A stretch of 64,000 bases of DNA from Chamaecyparis obtusa (lineage: Eukaryota; Streptophyta; Pinopsida; Cupressales; Cupressaceae), in assembly GCA_027943335.1 (NCBI GenBank), contig BSBK01008427.1, positions 267,154-331,153 of the forward strand, read 5' to 3'. Of the stretch, positions 58,401 through 64,000 are shown one piece after another (positions within the stretch are counted from its first letter, which is position 1; every line of letters starts with the position of its first letter). The position numbers were made by a program, and so were the translations under genes. The notes below the pieces were generated by a model, which had not been told where the DNA came from, ran no database searches, and saw nothing but the letters and a program-made list of their open reading frames with translations.

Positions 58401-58405
58401 TTATC

Positions 58406-58722
58406 ATCCATATCCTATTATATGCTTCATCGTATCCATTAACCATCTCTATGTTTGATGTCTATCAAATAATCATCGTTGCCTACTAACATTCTTCACT
58501 TCTTATTGACTTTTCTTCTTTGTCATCATATTTTGTATTTCATCTATCATTCTTCCTTTTTTGATAGATCGTTCATGCCATTATTACATAAACAATCTAT
58601 TGGGGAGGCACCATATTACCTCATTGTCACCTTGATCCCACTAGGGCATTACTAGAGCAAGATTTTTATGATTTATTCTTTTAAATAACACTTAAAATTT
58701 GTATTATCTTAGAGGGGAAAAA
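58406..58722 (+). other. Continuation of 3' UTR and PPT of Tat relic D
   Basis: This is the far side of the E insertion. AGAGGGGAAAAA (58711-58722) resembles the PPTs of B and C and directly precedes TGTAAACAC, a plausible LTR start. No coding content. Confidence 0.5.
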
Positions 58723-59300
58723 TGTAAACACTTCAAATTGTCGCATCAGTTGTGCACAATATTTTACTAATTTTTGTCTTAATTAATTGAATACTCTTTA
58801 TTATTTAATTAATTTGCGTCATTCTTCTAATTCAAGTTTTAAAATTAACATTTTCTTCCAATTTCCTATAGTTGAATAATTTTAGTTATTTAATTATTTA
58901 CTTTTTCCTCTAATATTAATTAAATGATTTTAATTATTTAATTGATCCCTTTCCTCAGTTTTAATTAAATAATAATAATTATTTTATTTAATTAACTTTC
59001 TTATTCTTTTCACATGCAGTTAAATAATCATTTTAATTATTTATTTAACTAATTATTCATTCTATAATTAAAGGAATTGTTAACTTATTTAATTATTCCA
59101 TCTCCTTGAAATCAACTAATTCTTCTAAAATACATAAAATATTTATTTAATTTATTTCCTCCTCATGCACAATTAAATATTTTTTAATTATTTAATACTA
59201 ATTTATTCTTCCATTCTCACCTCCATAACTAACATTGACTCTTAGTCTGACTAATTCATCTATTCAGTCATCTCCTCAATTAATCCACTTAACTAGTTGT
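58723..59300 (+). repeat. Probable 3' LTR of Tat relic D (right end uncertain)
   Basis: It begins TGTAAACACTTCAAATTG after a PPT-like tract. The AT-rich interior with repeated TTAATTATTTAATT phrases resembles the LTRs of A and C in composition. I could not find the right boundary or a 5' partner. The given end is an estimate. Confidence 0.4.
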
Positions 59301-59399
59301 TAGCCCCAATTTCAAACTTAGAAATCTTTAAAATTTTGTGTCAAATTACTTGAGCTTGCAAATCCTTCTTTCAAAAATATCCTCAATCACTTTGAGATG

Positions 59400-62300
59400 T
59401 TAAAGATCTCATCATTCTAGAGAAAAATCATCTATTTCTTTAGTCAAAGTCATTGAAAAGTAGTGAATGCACATAACAAATTTGTTGGAAAGGCTTCATA
59501 ATGTCTTGATAAAATGTAATTAGCAAAAGTTTAACCAAATTTGACACAAATACTAGCATCTACATGTATTCATCAAAACAAAAGTTTTGTGATAGTGTAT
59601 GGCCATTCGTCAAAGTGTAAAGAGTGCAAGATTTTACTTAAATATTGTGGTTTCTATTGTTTTTCTCAACATGGATGAAAAATATGGAAACCTTTGACAA
59701 GAAGAGGGCAATTGAGTTAGTGCAAATGATGAAGAAGCCAATGTCAAGAAAAAGATCAATGATATAGTCCCATAGGGAGATGAAAATATTTTCTAGAGTA
59801 GTTCATAATATGCCAATTCTAATTAAATAAATTTTTGGCATTTTCATATAACTTACAAGCTAATCCTAATTCACTAATGACAAAGGAAAAGTAACTTATA
59901 TCAACAACTTACTACATTTCAATAAAATACCAATCATGAAAACTATGAGTGGTTAGTTGCAAGTTTATAGCTATATTCCAAATATATGGATTTTTAAGTC
60001 TTCTTCAATTGTCAACCAAAGGGGAATACAAAGCCATGGTTGGTTTTGTATAACTTCTTAACTGTACAAAAAGTGCCAATTATGGATTAATAAGTTGTGG
60101 AAATATTTGAATCACCATTTTAGTCCTCATCAAGTGCTTTGGAAGAGTTTGTTATTATATTTGAGGTGTCAATAAATTTATTTCACCATACCAATTATAA
60201 GTGGTAATGTTGTAGATAAGTTATTTGAGTTGTTCAAAATACCAATGAAGAAAATAACAAGTGAAAGAGTTTCAAGTCATACAAATAAGAGTTTTGGGGA
60301 ACATCCACAACTTACCTAGCAAGTTTAATATCTTCATTGACAATTTCAACAAAGATGGGCACAATAAGGATTTTGCAATAAACTTAACAATGGGTGGGAA
60401 TGGGAGTAGCGCGAGTGGGAGTGGGACAAGGGTTTGTGTAGGAGATGGAGAAGGGGATGATGTAGAGGGAGGGGAAGGCGAAAATGATGAAGATGGTGGG
60501 GAGGGTGAGGCTTATGCTAGCCTCATTATTGTCACTGTGTAGCCTTTTCTACAGCGGCAGGGGTGTTTGGGATTTGTTTTTTGTGGGAGAGGAAGAGGAG
60601 GTCAAAGCCGAGGGTGTCCCCAACAATGGTGATGATGGAGATACGACTTGTGGGGGGTCTCTACATGTTTCAAAGGATATATGTTCCAACATTGTTAGCA
60701 TCCAGTCTCTTGGGTGGTCCATGTCTTTCCCAGAGCTTAAGGAGGTGGGGAAACCATGCTTTGTCTGCTCCTCCCTTTTTGGGCTTTATGTTTTTTGTTT
60801 ATTCTACCTGCTTCATGGAAGTGGGAGTAGGATTCGCAAGGAAGAGATTCTTTGGTGTTTAAACTTTGAAATTCTCTGTTGGGGGTCTAAGGATCTTTTG
60901 TGTAGTAAGGTCTTTCCCTTCACGAATATTACTGGAAGGCTGGACTTCACTAAGGCTAAGATTGTCTCTTCTTGTTCTATTATGTTTCATGTCATGGCCG
61001 GTTTTGTCCCTCCCTTGGCCTATGATTTTATTTAGTGTAAGGACTATTCTTTCTTTGACTTTTTTCCTCTGTGCAATACTCCTATCGAGGGGAAGTGCAT
61101 CCCTATTGAGGTGGGATTTTTTTGTGTAGTTTCTTGGTGGAAGAGTCCTTTGATTCTTCTCTCTTCTTCCTTGAATCCTATAGAGGGGGAAGATCCTATT
61201 GAGGTGGAAGCCCATCCTATAGAGGTGGACAATGGCTTTTGGGTGGAGGCTAGTAGCTGTGAGTGGTTTCTTCCTTCTTTGAACTACATGATGGTGCTTT
61301 GGAACTGGCTGAAGGATGACCCTTCATTTACTTGGGCGGAGAGGGCTATTTTGGGATGCCAGTTTAGTGTTGGGGATATGCCTTTGGTGCTGGAAGGTTT
61401 GTGGTTTTGGGATTTATTCCTTTTAGGCCTAGTACCAAGTGGAATGATGCTGAAGGTAATCATAGAGCTAGCTCCTCGATGCAGATCGTTATGGCTCTGA
61501 GTACTATATGTCTTACTAAAGATGCAGTTGAGGGCATCTGTGTGTCTCAATTGTTAAAGTTTTTGGGGGCTGTTGCTTTGATAGATGCTGGTAGGAGTCT
61601 ATAGATGTATGCTAAAAATTTTCAAGGGCCCATCATGGCTGAGGGTTTTTTGTTATGGTTAAAGGCAGATTTTGGGGCTATTTTACCTTATGATGGTGGT
61701 GTTGAGGTTTTTGGGTTCCTTGTTAAAACCCTAGATATTTATTTGGGGAGATGTAATTCTCTAAAAAACTAAATGGTGTGAGGCTTAGGCCTATTTTTTG
61801 GGCAGCTGGGATCTAAGTGTGTTATCTTTAGTAGTTGCTGTTTGTTTTTTCATTCTGGGCTACTGGTTTAAAATGATACATCTTATGCAATGATACAATT
61901 TTTTTGGGTTCTAGATTCCCTCCAAAATTTGAGTGTAAAGGGTTTTGGGGCCCCTGCAAAACTTGTTTTTACCATAATAAAAAATAAAGATGGGCACAAT
62001 CAAGTTGTGGGAAAATTTAAAAATATGAATAATTCTTCGAAATAAAAGTGTTGGGAAAAAAGTAGTTATTAGAACTATCGAGGAAATTCATTTCTTGAAA
62101 GTTCCATATGGTTTCAAATTATCTTTAAAAGACTGAACTAGCCTTCATCATAAAATTTAAGAAGTTTCACAAGCTTGACATCACACCAAAATGCTATATG
62201 GAGGGGTAGTTACTATAACTATGATCGGTCACTATGTTAAGTTTCTAAAAGTATTACAAGAAGACAAAATGCTAATGAGATGGTAGTTATTATCTCCATA

Positions 62301-63130
62301 AATAAATAAAAAATGTGGAAGTGTAGACATGGCACTTGAAGCATTTCACATCTACCTCAAAAAAGAGGTCTTCCCATGTAATGTGGAAATTTCAAAGATT
62401 TGTAGTGAGATATACTTGTTGAATTGGTTGTTGAAACTTTCAAGAAAATGCCCGCAAGATCATGGCCTACTTCACAAAATGACTCAAAGGAACAAATATT
62501 TACAGAGCATGTGACTTGTAGGACATGCAAAAAAATATTACTTTTAAAGGCTTTAGAAACTTTCAAGAAAATGTAATCATCTGGTTTAAAATAGAATCAA
62601 TAACTTCTACTGGTACCCTTGTGAAGGGCATGCATACAAACATGGAAGCTTATAAAGATAATGGGAGTTTCAAAACATGGTTGCAAAAGTCCTACCTTGA
62701 GCATGATGATCTGGTGAGATAAGGTTGAAGCTTCTACAAGGCTAGTAGACTATTAGAGAAAATGTCTAACAGGCTTTGGATGCACCATATTCATGAGATG
62801 GATTTCTTCAACTATCAATAAACCTCTCAAGAAAATGTGTGACATATATAAAAATTCAAATCCTCGAACCTTGTCAGTAATATTTCCTAGTATGGAAGGT
62901 ATCTAAGATTCAGTTGCAAATATGCATCAAGTCATATTTGGTAGGGATATTCTTATAAAAAATGCTTCGTAGACATGCATGTAAAAATGGAAATTGATAG
63001 ACAACGCACCTGAATAGTTTGTCAGAGTACCTCAAAAACAATGTCACCTCATGGATTGTAATGATTGCAAGATTTTCAAAAATAGATTTGTTGAAAATTA
63101 TTTCAAGTAAATGTAGTTGGTAAAAGTAAA
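59400..63130 (+). pseudogene. Decayed PPR-like gene, interrupted by a retroposon
   Basis: Scattered PPR-type phrases are visible in shifting frames: ALETFKKM followed by SSGLK (about 62550-62585), ETFKKMPARSWPTS (about 62433-62475), and a helix reading MHQVIFGRDILIKNA then VDMHVK after a frameshift (about 62922-62985). These match the repeated F-x-x-M-P-x-R and N-A-L-V-D-M-Y-x-K signatures of plant PPR proteins, which bind organelle RNA. No stretch longer than about 65 codons is open. The 5' part (59400-60350) is weaker. Other helical-repeat genes are possible. Confidence 0.45.
60366..61985 (+). mobile_element. 1.6 kb retroposon insertion with 15-bp target duplication
   Basis: AAAGATGGGCACAAT is repeated exactly at 60351-60365 and 61986-62000. 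The insert ends in TACCATAATAAAAAAT, an A-rich 3' end typical of target-primed insertion by LINE machinery. It is more G-rich than its surroundings. Open frames (60484-61035, 61111-61500 and others) are tryptophan- and glycine-rich but I do not recognise them. PIEGKCIPIEV, PIEGEDPIEV and HPIEVD form a small internal repeat near 61085-61230. It could be a 5'-truncated LINE, a SINE-like element or a retrocopied transcript. Confidence 0.65.
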
Positions 63131-63186
63131 TTCAAAATCTAAAATAGATGTTTGTATCCCCTGTCAGCTATTCTAAAATGAGAGTT

Positions 63187-64000
63187 GTAATGCCCAAAAT
63201 CTAAGGCAAAACACACAACAATTTTTTTTTAAAAGCACAAAACATCACCTAGGTTACACACTAAGAATGCTTGACAAGAAAATGAGGCACAACAACCAAC
63301 AAAAATCAACTCACAAGGGGAAATCATGGCATGCGCTTGTGTGCCAACATCCCTTGTTCATCAGACTGCATTAGTCAATGGGAACCGTATCTAGGTTTGG
63401 CATAGAAATAATTAGAAGGGAAATTCACTCAAGCCAAATCCAAATTAAGTAAATATTTAAGGCCCTTCGATTAGGACCTCAAACCTAGGGTTTCTAATGA
63501 TGGTGAACAAATCATCCTAATCAATTCACATCTCTAACGGCCCCTAACAGATGCCAGGTAACCATTCAAGGACAAACACAAAATTCAAAAACTGGGATAT
63601 ATTAGATTGAAATATGAAAATCACCCTAACTCAACACTAAGGTTATTGAATTATTAATAGTTGAAATATAATATTATTCGATAAATTTAAGATACAATTA
63701 ATGTATCCTTTGATTAAAATATAAATTTTATTTAAGATTCATTAAGCATTAATAATATTCCACCTAAGGGATTTTAACAATTAAAAATTATAATTACTAT
63801 TCAAAATATTAAAATTATTATTAGGGACAATTAATTCACCTAGGTCCTTCCTAGGATTTATAAAATTAACTATTTCCATGATAATCTAAATAATAAGCAA
63901 AAATAGAAAAGGTCACTAAAATAATAAAAATTCAATTAAATTTTTCTAAACTTAATAAGACAATGGATTATTCCAAATAATTTTAAAATATATTAAATTC
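63187..64000. repeat. Possible LTR-like sequence running off the window
   Basis: TGTAATGCCCAAAATC at 63187 resembles the LTR start of A and C (TGTAATACCCCAAAA). It is followed, after 450 bases of mixed sequence, by the AT-rich TTAATAATTAAATT texture seen inside those LTRs. No PBS, PPT or target duplication is visible before the window ends. Confidence 0.25.

Noticed and set aside
60484..61500. Host gene with several open frames in the G-rich insert
   Set aside because: Frames overlap and shift, none matches a family I know, and the segment is bounded by a 15-bp target duplication.

Overview
The window is a repeat-dominated piece of a land-plant nuclear genome. It is AT-rich and built almost entirely from nested LTR retrotransposons of plant type: Ty3/gypsy Tat-clade elements with a second RNase H, a chromovirus-type gag-protease element, and a Ty1/copia remnant. 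It also holds a decayed PPR-like gene. The large Tat elements (13-18 kb) and deep nesting suit a large genome such as a gymnosperm, but the sequence does not fix the species. I found no intact host gene, rRNA, tRNA or CRISPR array.

Layout. A minus-strand copia relic (1395-1980 and 15184-16560) is split by Tat element A (1981-15183). After an unassigned stretch comes the 3' end of an old Tat element D (17580-19610, resuming 58406-about 59300). D is split by element E (19616-58400, TSD TTATC), a chromovirus-like element with gag and protease but no reverse transcriptase or integrase. The 3' LTR of E was hit twice: by Tat element B (23269-40423, TSD GGAAG) and by Tat element C (40536-58214, TSD G/ATGAG). 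C carries a 2.57 kb LTR-like insertion F (48690-51262, TSD GTATG) inside its RT domain. The right end (59400-63130) is a decayed PPR-like gene split by a 1.6 kb retroposon with a 15-bp target duplication. Divergence between paired LTRs, judged by eye, agrees with the nesting: B about 1.4%, A 2-3%, C 6-7%, E about 10%.

Shared Tat plan: LTR, PBS, a leader with two clusters of palindromic motifs, gag, protease, G-patch, an acidic linker, RT, RNase H, a second RNase H, integrase, a 3' UTR with small hairpins, PPT, LTR. Every copy is broken by stops, frameshifts, deletions or insertions. B is youngest and keeps one frame, but it lost a conserved RT motif. B alone carries an antisense, intron-containing plant mobile domain (PMD) gene between pol and the 3' LTR.

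The signals most worth following are: (1) a small hairpin with compensatory changes, repeated in the 3' UTR of all four Tat elements and again inside the coding linker; (2) palindromes of the form TATCG-NN-CGA clustered in the leaders, with a lineage-specific centre, and again in intron 1 of the PMD gene; (3) the antisense PMD gene itself.
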